The notes under the pieces: generated by a model
Database searches by the model: none
Seen by the model: the letters and a program-made list of their open reading frames with translations, nothing else
Told to the model about the DNA's origin: nothing
Source of the DNA: Megalonaias nervosa
Lineage: Eukaryota; Mollusca; Bivalvia; Unionida; Unionidae
Direction of reading: 5' to 3'
Length of the DNA stretch: 64,000 nucleotides
NCBI GenBank assembly: GCA_016617855.1
Contig: JAECUM010003668.1
Coordinates: forward strand, 100,756-164,755
Program-made: the position numbers and the translations under genes
Part shown: in pieces, positions 1 through 11,163 of the stretch
Position numbering within the stretch: position 1 is the stretch's first letter
Layout: the number at the start of each line of letters is the position of its first letter

Positions 1-936
1 TCTTTCTCTCCATCTACCAATCTATTTGCCTATTCAATATATCTATCTATTGATGTATCTTTATATTCATCTGTCTGTCCATCAGTCCATCCATCTTTAT
101 GTTTGTCAATCTGCCCATCCATCTGTCCATCCATCCAACCAACCAACGAACCAACTAACCAATCAACAAATGAACCAATTAAATGAACCTTGATCATTCA
201 CCATTTTCTTGTACAAAATTGTATGGGTAGTCAAGGGAGCACTGTATCTAAACCTATGAAGGGGAACACAAGCTTTTGCAACACTTACCTGAAACTTCTG
301 GAGCATTGCATTCATTTCTTTCTTGGGATTATTCACTTTTGATCAAATCTCAGGGTTAGCCATGGGCACACCTAAATTTTGGCAATTTTGGGGCTTTCAA
401 TGTTTTTCACTCAAGCCCTTAAATTTATCTTGTGATACCTTGGCCCTGAAACCCTCATTAACAACTTTGGCAAAATTCTTCTGAATGGGTTGCTGACATT
501 GTTCTTGCACCTCATACAAGCCATAAAGCTCATTGAGAATGTCATTTCCTTCAGTTTCCTAAGGCAAAATTTGGTTCTACTGTCACCAGATTACTTGGTC
601 CATACTTAAAATCATCTTCTCTAATACCACTGACATCACTGCTAAAATAAAAAATGTTCTTATTTTGAAGATCAACTGTTTTTTCCTGGACACATTTTCC
701 TGATGGTTCCTCCAATCAGGGCATATTTCCAAAGTTTGTAAACCTGGGATGTAAGATTTTTTTAATTGTAGTTGACAAATTTGTCAGCAATTTAAGCTGA
801 CTGGCTCACATAGGTTGATTATGGGCTATTTGTTGTTCAAGAGGAAAGTTCACAATCATGTGACAAACCTGTTTTTGATACCAACCATAATCGTGCAGCC
901 TGTTTATCTGCAGACTCAGGTTTTCCCCACAGTCTG
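1..936. other. Non-coding; tetranucleotide-rich start
   Basis: No exon or gene was recognised. The first 175 bases are a degenerate simple repeat built from tcta, tcca and aacc words; the rest is unremarkable AT-rich sequence. It is probably intron of the alpha-2-macroglobulin-like gene, because the first recognised exon at 1944 is internal and starts inside a codon. Confidence 0.5.
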
Positions 937-1290
937 AACTCTAAAATCAAACTAATTTTCCAATAAAATCAAATGTAACTCTAAAATCAAACTAATTTTC
1001 CAATAAAATCAAATGTAACTCTAAAATCAATTAATTTTCTAATAAAATCAAATGTAACTCTGAAATCAAACTAATTTTCCAATAAAATCAAATGTAACTC
1101 TAAAATCAAACTAATTTTCTAATAAAATCAAATGTAACTCTAAAATCAAACTAATTTTCCAATAAAATCAAATGTAACTCTAAAATCAAACTAATTTTCC
1201 AATAAAATCAAATGTAACTCTAAAATCAAACTAATTTTCCAATAAAATCAAATGTAACTCTAAAATCAAACTAATTTTCCAATAAAATCA
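937..1290. repeat. 40-bp minisatellite, about 9 copies
   Basis: Head-to-tail copies of a 40-bp unit beginning aactctaaaatcaaactaat. Most copies differ by only one or two bases, so the array is young or homogenised. It lies upstream of the first recognised host exon. Confidence 0.95.
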
Positions 1291-1943
1291 ACCTTCACAG
1301 GAGATATGTTATGTAAATGAACGTCATTTTCTGTCTGTTGATTTGATAATCCATTCTGGGCTCAATTAGGGCACTTTAGTCTCTGGATTTGCATGACAGA
1401 TATGACAAACTTTTTGTAGGCCATTGTTTATTTGACACATGAACAGAAACAAATTACAGGAAGGATTGGTGATACATTTCTCTCTTGTGCGTGCATTATC
1501 AGCAAGCACTTATGGCGCTCAGGCATTTGACCTGCTGGAGTGGCTTTAGCGCTTGTGGCTATTTCAGTTATTCTGTATACAATAGCTGACACATGTCTGA
1601 TTGTAAAAGTGACTATAACCTAATTTTGGGTGTACTATAGCCTGTAAGGAATACACTATCTCATATTGACTGGATACAATAGTGGTTAATTAAAGGCAAA
1701 GGCTAATTGTGAAAACATTTTCTGATGGTGTACAATTTAACTACATTGATTGTGAGGTAAATTCTTTAGCTGATGGATGTTGACAATTCTTAATTTTATA
1801 TTGTTATTTTTCTTTTTCTAATTTTTATAAATTTGGTGTGTTACTGCATTATATCTGGAAACATATCTAATCAAAGGCACTATAACAAATATGAATATAT
1901 CTGTACCATTCTTTAAGTTATATATAATTTATTGTCATTTTAG
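1291..1943. other. Intron sequence, nothing recognised
   Basis: AT-rich, with no coding frame of note on either strand. It ends in a T-rich tract and tcattttag, the acceptor used by the exon at 1944. Confidence 0.5.
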
Positions 1944-2172
1944 GGATGATGGTGTTCTCTCTGTTAATACTGAAGTTCCTCATACTATCACAGAGTGGGT
2001 TGGCAACAGCCTGTGCTCCAACTCCAAGGATGGTGTCGGAGTCTCACCCATGGTCGGCATCACAGTTTTCCAACCATTCTTCCTTTCCTTTACCCTGCCA
2101 TACTCGGCCATTCGGGGAGAGAATCTTCCAGTTTTAGTGACTGTCTTCAATTACATGACAGAATGTCTAACT
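1944..2172 (+). CDS. Alpha-2-macroglobulin-like protein, exon a (MG7 entry region)
   Basis: Internal exon of an alpha-2-macroglobulin/CD109/TEP-family gene. It is bounded by acceptor tcattttag and donor gtaagc at 2173. It begins with one base of a split codon, followed by 76 codons. The translation carries the family block just after the bait region: VNTEVPHTITEWVGN, ITVFQPFFLSF, LPYSAIRGE and the end TECLT. The last residues continue directly into the exon at 5019 in phase 0. The protein is secreted or surface-bound in known members; here it acts as the scaffold before the thioester domain. Family assignment is firm; the exact member (A2M, CD109 or TEP) is not decided by this exon. Confidence 0.9.
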
Positions 2173-2676
2173 GTAAGCTAACTGAACCTCATTTACCTTT
2201 GTATGGTCCTTATATTTGGAATATAATATCATCATATACACCCCTCCTCTGGGTACCCTTGCTTCCATCTAGAGTCTGCCTCTGAATTGGGCCAGGGAGT
2301 CAGGAATTAAAATGGGAATATAGTTTAAAGTTTTTAGTTTAAAAATTTTCATCACATATAATTACTAACACCTTTTACTAATTCATTTGATGTTTTGAAT
2401 ATAGCTGGATGCAAGAGAGTAAAAAATTACTTTGGGGGTACATTTCTGTTTAAAGATTTATTTATCACTTGTTTTAACTATTCACCTTATTGTCTTATAT
2501 TTGGAATATAATATTTTCACATGCACATTTTCTCTCTGCAGTTCTACTGTACCTAGGTTCCGCCATTGGGTGGGACCATTAGGTCAACAGATATATTGGG
2601 GACACAGATTGTGTTAATTTTTTTTCAATTACTTCTGCATGTATTTCTTTTTGCAGAAATACTTCACATGGAATAT

Positions 2677-3120
2677 AACAACATTACACTCAGACCTCAT
2701 GGAATTTACTCCTTCTGCCTTTGGCTTATGTCCCAGAGTAGATCCACATAACAACATTACACTCAGACCTCATGAAATTTACTGCTTCCACCGCTGGCTT
2801 ATGCCCCAGAGTAGATCCACATAACAACATTACACTCAGACCTCACGGAATTTACTGCAGCTTCTGCCTCTGGCTTATGTCTCAGAGTAGATCCACACAA
2901 CAACATTACACTCAGACCTCATGGAATTTACTGCTTCTGCATCTTGTTTATGTCCCAGAGTAGATCCACATAATAACATCACACTCAGACCTCATGTAAT
3001 TTACTGCTTCTGCCTCTGGCTTATGTCCTAGATTAGTTCCACATCACAACATCACACTCAGACCACATGGAATGTACTGCTTCTGCCTCTGGCTTATGCC
3101 CCAGAGTAGATCCAAATAAC
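2677..3120. repeat. 73-bp minisatellite, about 6 copies
   Basis: Unit starts aacaacattacactcagacc and ends in agtagatccacat. Copies diverge by roughly 5-15 percent. Three overlapping short open frames here are products of the repetition. Confidence 0.9.
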
Positions 3121-3770
3121 AAAGAAGTGCATGTACAACACTTTTGGGTTACAGTTTTTCTTTTCTTATCACTAATACTTTAAGAACTGCTTTATCCAAT
3201 TCATTTCATAATATAATGTAATATCACACATTATACTCGTGCCCTTAAGACTCAAACCCATAGGTAAAGTCACTGGGCATAACCATGGGGTCAATTTGTA
3301 GGACACATTATTCTTATTACAGTTTTAATTCCGTCTCTTATGTATTAATAAACATTTACCCAATTCATTTCAAATTTGAAATATAATATGATCCCAAACC
3401 TTCCTTTCTACCCATGCTATTGTTGTGCCTTATGTTATGTTCCTAGATGTCACCATGGAGTCAAGAACTAGGACACTTTTGATTTGTAAAAACAAAGAAA
3501 TATGTTTTAAAAACTTACCTAAATCACTTCAATTTTGGGATTATACATTATCCATGTGTTCCTTTTTCTTTAAATCACTGTTGACAAGATGGTTTCTGCA
3601 GCACAAGCTCAGTTTATTGTTGTCTTTTTTTTCTCAAACCTTATACGTAGCCCATGAGAAAAGAAAGAATCCAGTTGGTTTAGTGCAGCCAGGTCCAAAG
3701 TCAAGGTCACTGGAGATGAAAATGTGATTTTCCTGACTGCTGACAAGTCAAGTTGCCTTCTTAGATAGGC

Positions 3771-3925
3771 TAAACTTGGGTAGGGGCAGCTCTGTTGATT
3801 ATAAGACTGAGAGGTGAAAGGCAAGGTTACTGGAGCTGATGGTAGACTAAACTTGGGTAGGGGCAACTCCTGTTGATTATGAGACTGAGAGGTGAAAGGC
3901 AAGGTTACTGGAGCTGATGTAATGG
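3771..3925. repeat. Two-copy 72-bp duplication
   Basis: The phrase ctaaacttgggtaggggca followed by gttgattat and gagaggtgaaaggcaaggtt occurs twice in direct orientation. Confidence 0.85.
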
Positions 3926-5018
3926 TTAGCTCTACTTGTCATAGACCAGGAAAACTTACAGGAAGGTCTGTTGTACATCATCTGTTTGTTAGCACAAGAA
4001 TGTTATACTACTTCTCCAAAACTACTTGGAGGATTGCCATGAAGTTTATACACACAATTCATCCCATGGTCTATGAAAATGGTGTTGCTAATATATCCAC
4101 TATACATTGACCATCTTGAAAATCTTGTTTTGACTACTTCTCCTGAAGAAAAGTAATACTGCCATGGGATTTTTGCTAGTTGACTTCTTATGATGTCTAG
4201 TTGGTCCTAAATGAAAATGGCGCCACTTGCATGTCCAATATGGCTACCGCAATGGCCATCTTGAAAATCTTGTTATTGCTACTCCTCACTGGGTGGTTGT
4301 ATCAACATGGAGTTTTTACTAAATGTTCTAACTGAAAATGGTGCTGCTGAAACTTCCAATATGGCCACCACAATGGTGTCAATCTAATAATCAATATAAT
4401 TAAGGCCAACAATGCAGCTATCTTGAAGATCTTTTTATCATTACTCCTCCAAATTGGAAAGTCCTATCAAAATGGCATTTCCACCAGAAAATCTCTTGAG
4501 ATGTTTTGTTGACTGTAAATGAACATGGTTACAATTTGATGTCCTAATTGTCCACCACATCAGCTGATTTGAAAATGTTGCTATTGCTGATGAATCTCAC
4601 AGATGGTTAAAAAGAAGAAATGGTCAAATCTTGAATTCCTGGAAATTCCTTTTGACCAGTAAAGTATCCTTTGAGGGAGTCTTGTTATGATTTCTGCACA
4701 ATAAATAAAGTTGTCTGCATCTGATATTCATTAAACTTCATAGATTGTCTATGCCTAGGCAGAGGCACCTTCCTTTTGATTCTCAAGAGTCAGTGCCACC
4801 GAAGCTAAAGTGGTCTTTTGGGTTCCAAATGATAAGTCAACTTTCCTCAAGTTTCCAGCACCAGTTGGTATCAGCTTCATAGTTATATTTGAGAAAGGAC
4901 ATCTCACTGTTGAGTCTGTGATTATAGAACAAGTCAAGGTCACTGGATATGAAATTGCAAAATTATGTTTTTTTTAGTATCAATATTTAGTCAGCCATTC
5001 TTCATTTTTTACCTTCAG

Positions 5019-5168
5019 ATGGAGGTGAGGATGAAAGAGACTGAAGATTTTCACATCCAGTCAGCATTGGGTGCAATCCAGAAGATGTGTGTCTGTGGTG
5101 GTGATTCAAAGTCAGCTAAATTCCACATTGTACCATTGAAAGTAGGCGAGATTGATCTCGAGGCCACG
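5019..5168 (+). CDS. Alpha-2-macroglobulin-like protein, exon b
   Basis: Internal exon of 50 codons, phase 0 at both ends, after acceptor accttcag and before donor gtaaat. The translation holds the family's Cys-rich stretch MCVCGGDSKS followed by KFHIVPLKVGEIDLEAT, the beta-strand end of macroglobulin domain 7. It joins TECLT of the previous exon without a frame break. The next exon is 20.3 kb away because a Polinton has inserted in between. Confidence is high from motif and phase agreement. Confidence 0.9.
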
Positions 5169-5807
5169 GTAAATTGGTCAAATAAGTTTTTAATATATGT
5201 TAAACATTTATTGTGAGTGAGAGAGAGATAGAGAGAGAGAGAGAGAATTTTAACTGTGGAACAATACATTTTCTGATATAATCAAAGACTTTTAAAGTCC
5301 AAACATTTTTCCAACAGTAGATGACTTGTTATTTTCTGATTTGTGATGATGATAATCAATACCCAAATTTTGTATGGGTGCATATTTTTCATTGCTGTAA
5401 GACTCATAGATCCAGATTAATGATCTCTTGTGCACCTTCACCCCGATATGAAGTATTTTCACACACATCATCATCTGGTTTAGGATCTTCAGGTTATATT
5501 CTTTTATCTGACATTTTGATTATTCCAATAAAATTTGATGCAGTGAACTGTGTTTATAAACAATACTAGGTTGTCCTGTAGATTATATGCAGCATTATTC
5601 TCACCTTTTTCCTTTCCACCACGGAAATGTGTACACACCATTCCCAATGTTCATATATATGAAAAACAGCAATGGTGTTTTTTTTAGCAAGTGTTCAAAA
5701 TTTTACATTTATTATGAATTTATCCCCACATCTAAGGGCAAAATGCAGTAGACTTTTTCAGTGGTTGTAAAAACAATATCAATAAAAATAATTTTGAAGA
5801 ATGGTTT
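5169..5807. other. Intron left of the Polinton
   Basis: Ordinary intron sequence containing a GA-rich microsatellite at about 5217-5246. No gene seen. Confidence 0.7.
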
Positions 5808-5808
5808 A
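5803..5808. repeat. Polinton target site duplication, left copy (ggttta)
   Basis: ggttta sits directly before the left terminal inverted repeat and again at 21238-21243 after the right one. Six bp is the known Polinton duplication length. The final a overlaps the first base of the AGCAGC terminus, so the exact boundary is ambiguous by one base. Confidence 0.85.
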
Positions 5809-6051
5809 GCAGCAGAGAATCTTAACCCTACAACTTTTTAAGAGGGCTCCGTTTGCAAAAATAAGGGTTCTATGAAGACTGAAAAATAAGGTCAATAATC
5901 TCAAACTGAAACCGTTAACCGAGTATATTCCCATACAAGGGAAAACAGACCCAATTAGCTTTTTTGTTACCCCGTGCTGACTATTTTTTTTCAAATTTTA
6001 GACATGTTCATTTGCGACGCGCAAGCACACGTCGTCAGCTTCTCTGCTGCT
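5808..6051 (+). repeat. Polinton left terminal inverted repeat
   Basis: 244 bp, inverted match to 20994-21237 with scattered substitutions. It begins agcagcagagaa and ends ttctctgctgct, so the arm is also bounded by its own short inverted repeat. The packaging ATPase frame ends just inside it. Confidence 0.95.
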
Positions 6052-6057
6052 GTAGTG

Positions 6058-6726
6058 TCAACCAAAAATTTTATCGAGACCAACACAATACCTTGATCTA
6101 GGATCATGCAAATTTATCGTTATGAATCCAAATGGGGTAGCTTGAGCATGTGCAAAGAAGTTTTTGAATTTAATCATGTCCATATCCCCTGAACATCAAG
6201 TTTGAAGAATGTTTCGTAACATATGTGTATCGACTCCGTTAAACACAACTAAAATATTACAGTTATCTCTGATCACTTTTGGTATTTGTGTATATTGCTG
6301 GGTAACATAAATAACATCTGTGTTTTTATGTCTACCTCGGGAAAATATCTGAGCTGGATTTACTTGTCTGTCCAGCATAACATCGTCGTATACAACTAAA
6401 TTATTAATAGATCCATCGAGATCATCTACAGATGGAGCTTCATCAGTATCGGTGATAAAATCAACAACACCATTGTTGTCATCATACAACGATGCTACGT
6501 TTTCATTAAAATCCTTAAGTACTTCATAACATCATTGATCATCTATGGATGGCATCACTAAATACAATTTATCCCACTTGAGCCATCTCATTATCAGATT
6601 AAACAACAATTGTGTTTTACCACTTCCAGATGGTCCAATTATTATCATCTTTATAGAATTTGGTAGTGCTGGATGATGTTTAACTGGCTCATGCGCTCGT
6701 GTCGCTGAGAAGTCAATTATATCCAT
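6058..6726 (-). pseudogene. Polinton packaging ATPase (FtsK/HerA, A32-like), two in-frame TGA
   Basis: Virion DNA-packaging ATPase. It starts at ATG 6726 and stays in one frame to a TGA at 6058-6060, 222 residues, about the usual length. Walker A is GPSGSGKT at residues 31-38. Walker B is NNLVVYDDVM, and the polar sensor block is YVTQQYTQIP. The frame is interrupted by TGA at 6532-6534 and 6196-6198; sequence past both breaks still looks like the family, including a C-terminal YGF-type block seen here as PFGFITIN. It diverges from the zinc-ribbon/PLA2 gene with only 13 bp between the two ATGs. The stops may be decay of CGA or TGG codons. Function is firm; activity of this copy is doubtful. 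Confidence 0.88.
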
Positions 6727-6739
6727 AGTAATTTATATC
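6727..6739. promoter_or_regulatory. 13-bp divergent intergenic spacer
   Basis: The ATGs of the packaging ATPase (minus strand, 6726) and the zinc-ribbon/PLA2 gene (plus strand, 6740) are separated by 13 AT-rich bases. Any promoter elements must lie inside the neighbouring coding sequences. No motif was recognised. Confidence 0.4.
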
Positions 6740-7224
6740 ATGGATCTATACTATGTTCGATGCAGAGCATCCACCCCCACCAGTGGATTAACTACGGTGA
6801 CAACTAAATTAAATGTGAGCAATGTGGCACAAAAAAATTTAGATTTATTTCATCAAAAACAAAAATCAGCAGTGATATTGCTACGGCGCTATATAAATTA
6901 CCAGGAAATCCATGGGCCAAGTATCCTGGTGAGAAACAGCTGCCTGGCTATAATTACTGTGGTCCTGGAACTCGTCTCAATATCCGACTCGATAACCAAG
7001 ACCAACCAAAACCTGGAGAGTATCCAATAAACGCAATTGATCAAGCGTGTCATATTCATGATGTTGCGTATGAAAGTAAAGATTTACAACAACGGCACCT
7101 CGAAGATGTAAAGTTGATTCATGCGTTTAATTCTATACCTGATAAATCTCTCAGAGAAAAATTTGCTAGCTTTCTAGTAAAATCTGCGATGAAAGGTAAA
7201 CTAATGCTAGGGGCTGGTAATTAA
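6740..7224 (+). pseudogene. Zinc-ribbon plus phospholipase A2 protein (virion PLA2-like), one frameshift
   Basis: The ATG at 6740 opens a frame with an N-terminal Cys. The frame must shift near 6800-6815, after which a CxxC pair (Cys codons 6814 and 6823) is followed by GTKKFRFIS, as in small Polinton zinc-ribbon proteins. The C-terminal half is a parvovirus-type phospholipase A2 domain: calcium loop YCGPGTR (codons from 6955), then CHIHDVAY with the catalytic His-Asp pair at 7057-7062. PLA2 domains of this type help virions leave endosomes; here that role is inferred. It ends TAA 7224, 22 bp before the integrase ATG, so the two may be co-transcribed. Motif identification is strong; the start and break position are approximate. 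Confidence 0.8.
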
Positions 7225-7246
7225 TCAACTGATTATCATCATAATA

Positions 7247-8215
7247 ATGGAATCTGTTTATTATAGTCCAAGAGGATATTGGAGAGGTAAAGCAGCGATT
7301 AGTAAACTTGCTGAAGCAGCAAAAGTCTCATGTGTTGTTGCTGCAAATTGGTTAGCACGACAGGCAATATGGCAAATCTATTTACATCCACCTAAAACAA
7401 TTCAGTACGTGCATTTTGATGTCGGTGTTCCCAATGAAGTTCATCAAGCAGATATTTTGTTTTTAATGCACGATACTATTAAAATTGGTAGACGTCGATC
7501 ACGCACATACAAATATGCGTTAACTGTCTTTGACTTTGCAAGTAGATATAAAGAAGCAGAATCACTATCAACTAAAACAGCAACTGAAGTTGCATCTGCG
7601 TTTGAACGAATTTATCAACGAGGACCCTTGCGATGGCCACAACTATTACAGGTTGATCCTGGCAAAGAATTTCTTGGTGCAGTATCATCGCTGATGAAAA
7701 AATATAATGTTAATATCAGACGAGGACATACAGCAATTTATCGCGATCGGGCAATCGTTGAACGATTTAATCAAACACTTGCTGAAAGATTATTTGGATA
7801 CCAGTATGCAAAGGAAATAATTCAGGCAGATACAAAAGCTCACGAATGAGTTGCAAGATTACCAAATGTGATAGCTGCGTTAAATAGTGAAATTACTCGT
7901 GCAACTTCTGTGAAACCCACCGTCGCGATTACAAAAAAACATATACCTGTACAACAACATGACTCTTCCTCTCAACCAGTACTAGGTAATGTAACTGTAA
8001 GATATTTATATGAACCTGGTGAACTCGAAAGGGGTAGAAAAAGAGCAACTGATCCATCTGGAGTGTGACCAAACATAAAATTTCTAGTGTGTTAGATCCA
8101 CAGGTAGACCTGCAATCTACAGACTAGATTAGCTGCTCCTCAGCGTGGATTTGTATGCGAACAATTACAGGTAATTCCTGAAGACACACAATTACCACCG
8201 CATTCACTTCTGTAA
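7247..8215 (+). pseudogene. Polinton DDE integrase, one TGA and two C-terminal frameshifts
   Basis: Retroviral-type integrase (rve fold) that would insert the element. The catalytic triad is intact in the first 200 codons: D69 (HQADI), D137 (QVDPGKEF) and E172 (VERFN), giving the exact D-35-E spacing. TGA at 7847-7849 interrupts the frame at a position where this integrase family has Trp (before VARLPNVIAALN). Downstream the frame shifts near 8055 (within RATDP..WS) and again near 8120-8130, ending with a recognisable RGFVCEQLQVIP block and TAA 8213-8215. The 3' end overlaps the polymerase fusion tail to tail by about 12 bp. Domain call is firm; this copy is probably dead. Confidence 0.9.
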
Positions 8216-10796
8216 ACTGACACCCCTACGTCAATTACATTCAAGACAGGTCAGCATCACATTTTCGCGTGTGTGACCAAGACTACTATTAATTCTATCA
8301 ATGGTAAACTGTCTTGGATTATTATTCGAATACTGCCATGACATATTACAGTTACAACTTGTACAGTGATTATTCTGTCGTTGTTTCAGTGTCATGATAA
8401 ATTCAACATCGAGATCAAAATTGCAGTTATTTTTTTTGTCAGGTTGTGGATACCCAGATAATTTTTTCTTGACAACTTCATCGCATACATCATCAGTGAA
8501 TTCTTTGGTTATTACGCAATCAATAATAATTCTGTGCAGTTGAGATATTCTTCTGACTCGAGACACTGCGAGATAAACTAAATTTGACCATTCGATTTGA
8601 TCATCAATAATCCAAATATTTGTGTCAGTGATAGTTAATCCTTGTGATGAATGAATCGTTATAGCATATCCTAACTTCCATGGAGATTTATCCATCGTTA
8701 ACGCGCTCGTAACAGCACTGACAGGAACTAAAACAATGTCATTAAGTACAAGTTTTTGTTTCTCATTAGTTCCTGGAATATCAACTTCAATATTCTGCAG
8801 TCGAGTATTGCTGGTCGATAACATAATGGTACAGGTAGATTTGAAAATCTTTCCTTGTGCCACAGGAATAATTTCTCTTGCAGTGCATCGCTGACTATCT
8901 TTCTACTTGCAACTATCAAATCATTTGGTCTTCACAAATTCCAAAAATCATTCATCGTAGTTTCTGGAATTACTCCATGCATTATTTTGCACTGTATTCT
9001 ATCTGGCTGCAGTCTGATTAATTTTTTTAATTCTTTCAGCGGTTCATCAATAGCTCTTTGATCATCAGTTATTTATTCGTAATAATCCACAAACGTTTTT
9101 AACCATTTGTGTGGAGACTGTCCAACAAAGGGTGGTGGTTGACCATGATCGCCACACATTATCACAGCAGTATTTTTCATCAATAACCAATCAAGGAACA
9201 TTTTTAATGTATCCAATGAAACCGTAGAAATTTCATCCCAGATAATAATCATGGGAATATATTTCTCACCCATCTGCGATGGAGTCCATGCGTCTCCACA
9301 CCATATAAAGAAACTATGATACGTTTGAGATTTCAGTCGCCATTTGGTCATTTCTCTGGCGAGTCTGTGTGTTGGTGTTAGCACAATCATGTCTGTGTTT
9401 TTGAATAATTCAATCACACGTGTTGTTTTACCAGAACCTCCACACCCATTAAGATAAATGGTTTTATGCCTGGCTACAGGATCATATACAGATGGTGCTG
9501 TCGATGCTGGTATTTGATTGTTATTCTTGTAATATTTTTCCTTAATTTCAACATCGGCAGATTCAGAATAACTAAATATGTTTTCTTGTTTTATTCTCCA
9601 TGATCCCCATTCACCAGTGCCAAGTAATTTATCTAGCAAATCCAAATGTTTTTTATTTATATAAAATGAATCCGTGGCAACTCTAACCACAGTATCAACA
9701 AATCTGTTTATCATCGATAATAAGTTTATTAAAACGTACGCGAGCATCGAAGATCTTAAATGAGTAAGCTGCGGTGACTCACCATCGGTGTAACTCACAG
9801 TTGTACCTAATTTAGTTCTGTCAGACAAATAAACATCATTTCGGCTTATAAACATATTTCTGTCCATTGTATCAGCAATTATAAAATCGAGTTCTGCATC
9901 GTCCATGATTAACCTCGTACACATTCGTTTATGATCATACACACCACCCTGAGTAAACTTACCTATTATTTTTCTGCCGAGATCTTTTGCAACTTTATTT
10001 TCATAATCAGTCATATCAGGATTTTCATTATCAGAATATTTCTTTTGTTGTGGCAACCAAATTTGTTTTTGTGAATGATATGATATAATTGCTTCATTTA
10101 CTTTCAACGATATCAATATTTGTACATGAAGCATATATCGTAATAGTACTATTAGAGCCCAATGTTTTTCTGAGAAATGTCTTCCAAACCAAGCATAAGT
10201 AGTTGGATGGAGATTTTGTGCAAACTCGAATGACTCGATACATGCAAATCCAGTCAGGTCAGAATCTGGCAGGGGTCCATTTACCACAACTCTGGTCATC
10301 TCGTGTGTTGGATGACCAAATCTCTTAAAGTATTCAGAACATTGTCCGTATCCAAGAAAACTTCCAGGATAACATGCTACCATATCAACCGAGATAACAT
10401 CGCTATATTCATATTTAGTATTCCATAATCTGCCATGTCCGTATTCGATACAACTACATTGAATATCAGCAAGAAATTCCAATCTTGTAGGTTTCCATGA
10501 ATTTTTTTCCTGAGCAAAGTGAGCAGCAACTGATGGAATGGTAAAACACTTATTCAGTAATTGTTCGATAACATCATTATCATTCGTGTATTTCAGCGCA
10601 AGATTTTTCATTTCGTCGTGGAGTGATTCTGCACGATAAATTTCTCCTTCTTGGCTTCATTGATACAATTAATTATATCGTTGTTCATCAGCACCAAATC
10701 TTGCATCGAAAAACTAAATTTTGGTTTCGATAGTTTGTCGAGATCAAATCTAGCTCTAGAAGGCTTAATTGCGGATAATCTCGTAAATTCCTCCAT
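8204..10796 (-). pseudogene. DNA polymerase B - SF1 helicase - HNH fusion, frameshifts and stops
   Basis: Replication protein read from ATG 10796. A frameshift near 10645 leads into a 512-residue open stretch (9073-10611). Polymerase motif A is SVDMVACYPGSF, a KFTQGG-type block follows, and motif C is VATDSFY (first Asp of DTDS replaced by Ala). The same chain continues into an SF1/Pif1-like helicase: Walker A GGSGKTTR (391-398), Walker B IIWDE, motif III GDHGQPPP. After TAA 9073 and TGA 8932 the frame goes on, shifts near 8800-8815, then gives helicase motifs V-VI (TIHSSQGLTI, VYLAVSRVRR) and a zinc/HNH domain (CTSCNC, FTIDRINSS, LTCLECN) before TGA 8231. Only about 150 residues precede motif A, so a normal proofreading exonuclease domain is absent. 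Fusion order is clear; integrity is poor. Confidence 0.85.
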
Positions 10797-10879
10797 ATTA
10801 TAATTAAGGCAAATATGTGTTTAATTAAACTTTAATTATATATATAATGATACAAGCAAATAATAAATGCACTTGATTA

Positions 10880-11074
10880 ATGATAGGATTTACAACACCA
10901 TGTAACCGCGCATGTGTAAATGAATTCTGTGGTTACCACATGCAAAGTTTTTGATGTGGAAGTGTAGGACCAAAATCGTGCTTTCGGTGTGGTGTTGGAG
11001 TCAGAGGAGAAACATGGTTATGTGCGCAATATGGTGGCAAAAGATACAGAGAGCTGAAACGATATTATGATTAA
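10880..11074 (+). pseudogene. Small Cys-rich zinc-ribbon-like protein, one TGA
   Basis: ATG 10880 to TAA 11074, 64 codons in one frame with TGA at 10952-10954. Cys pattern: PCNRAC, EFCGYH, then after the stop CG, CFRCG and LCAQYGG, suggesting one or two zinc knuckles. It diverges from the polymerase gene 83 bp away. Small Cys-rich proteins of this look occur in Polintons, but the function is unknown. Identification rests on the Cys/His spacing and clean frame on both sides of the TGA. Confidence 0.55.
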
Positions 11075-11163
11075 AAAAATGTCGAGTCTCCCATAAAATG
11101 CGCTGAAGACTATCTTGCCAGGTTTTCAAAATAACAATTTAGACAAATAATATTATTATATAA

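Larger units (their letters stand above)
2173..5018. other. Intron with minisatellites and interspersed repeats
   Basis: Intron between host exons a and b. It contains a 73-bp array (2677-3120), a two-copy 72-bp duplication (about 3771-3925), and a degenerate family built on phrases such as caatatggc and aatggccatcttgaaaat (about 4130-4400) that looks like an old interspersed repeat. No supported gene was seen in the short open frames. Confidence 0.7.

Noticed and set aside
1946..2285. Two alternative-frame open readings over exon a
   Set aside because: The frame with family motifs and consistent splice phase is the 1945 frame; the others are shadows.
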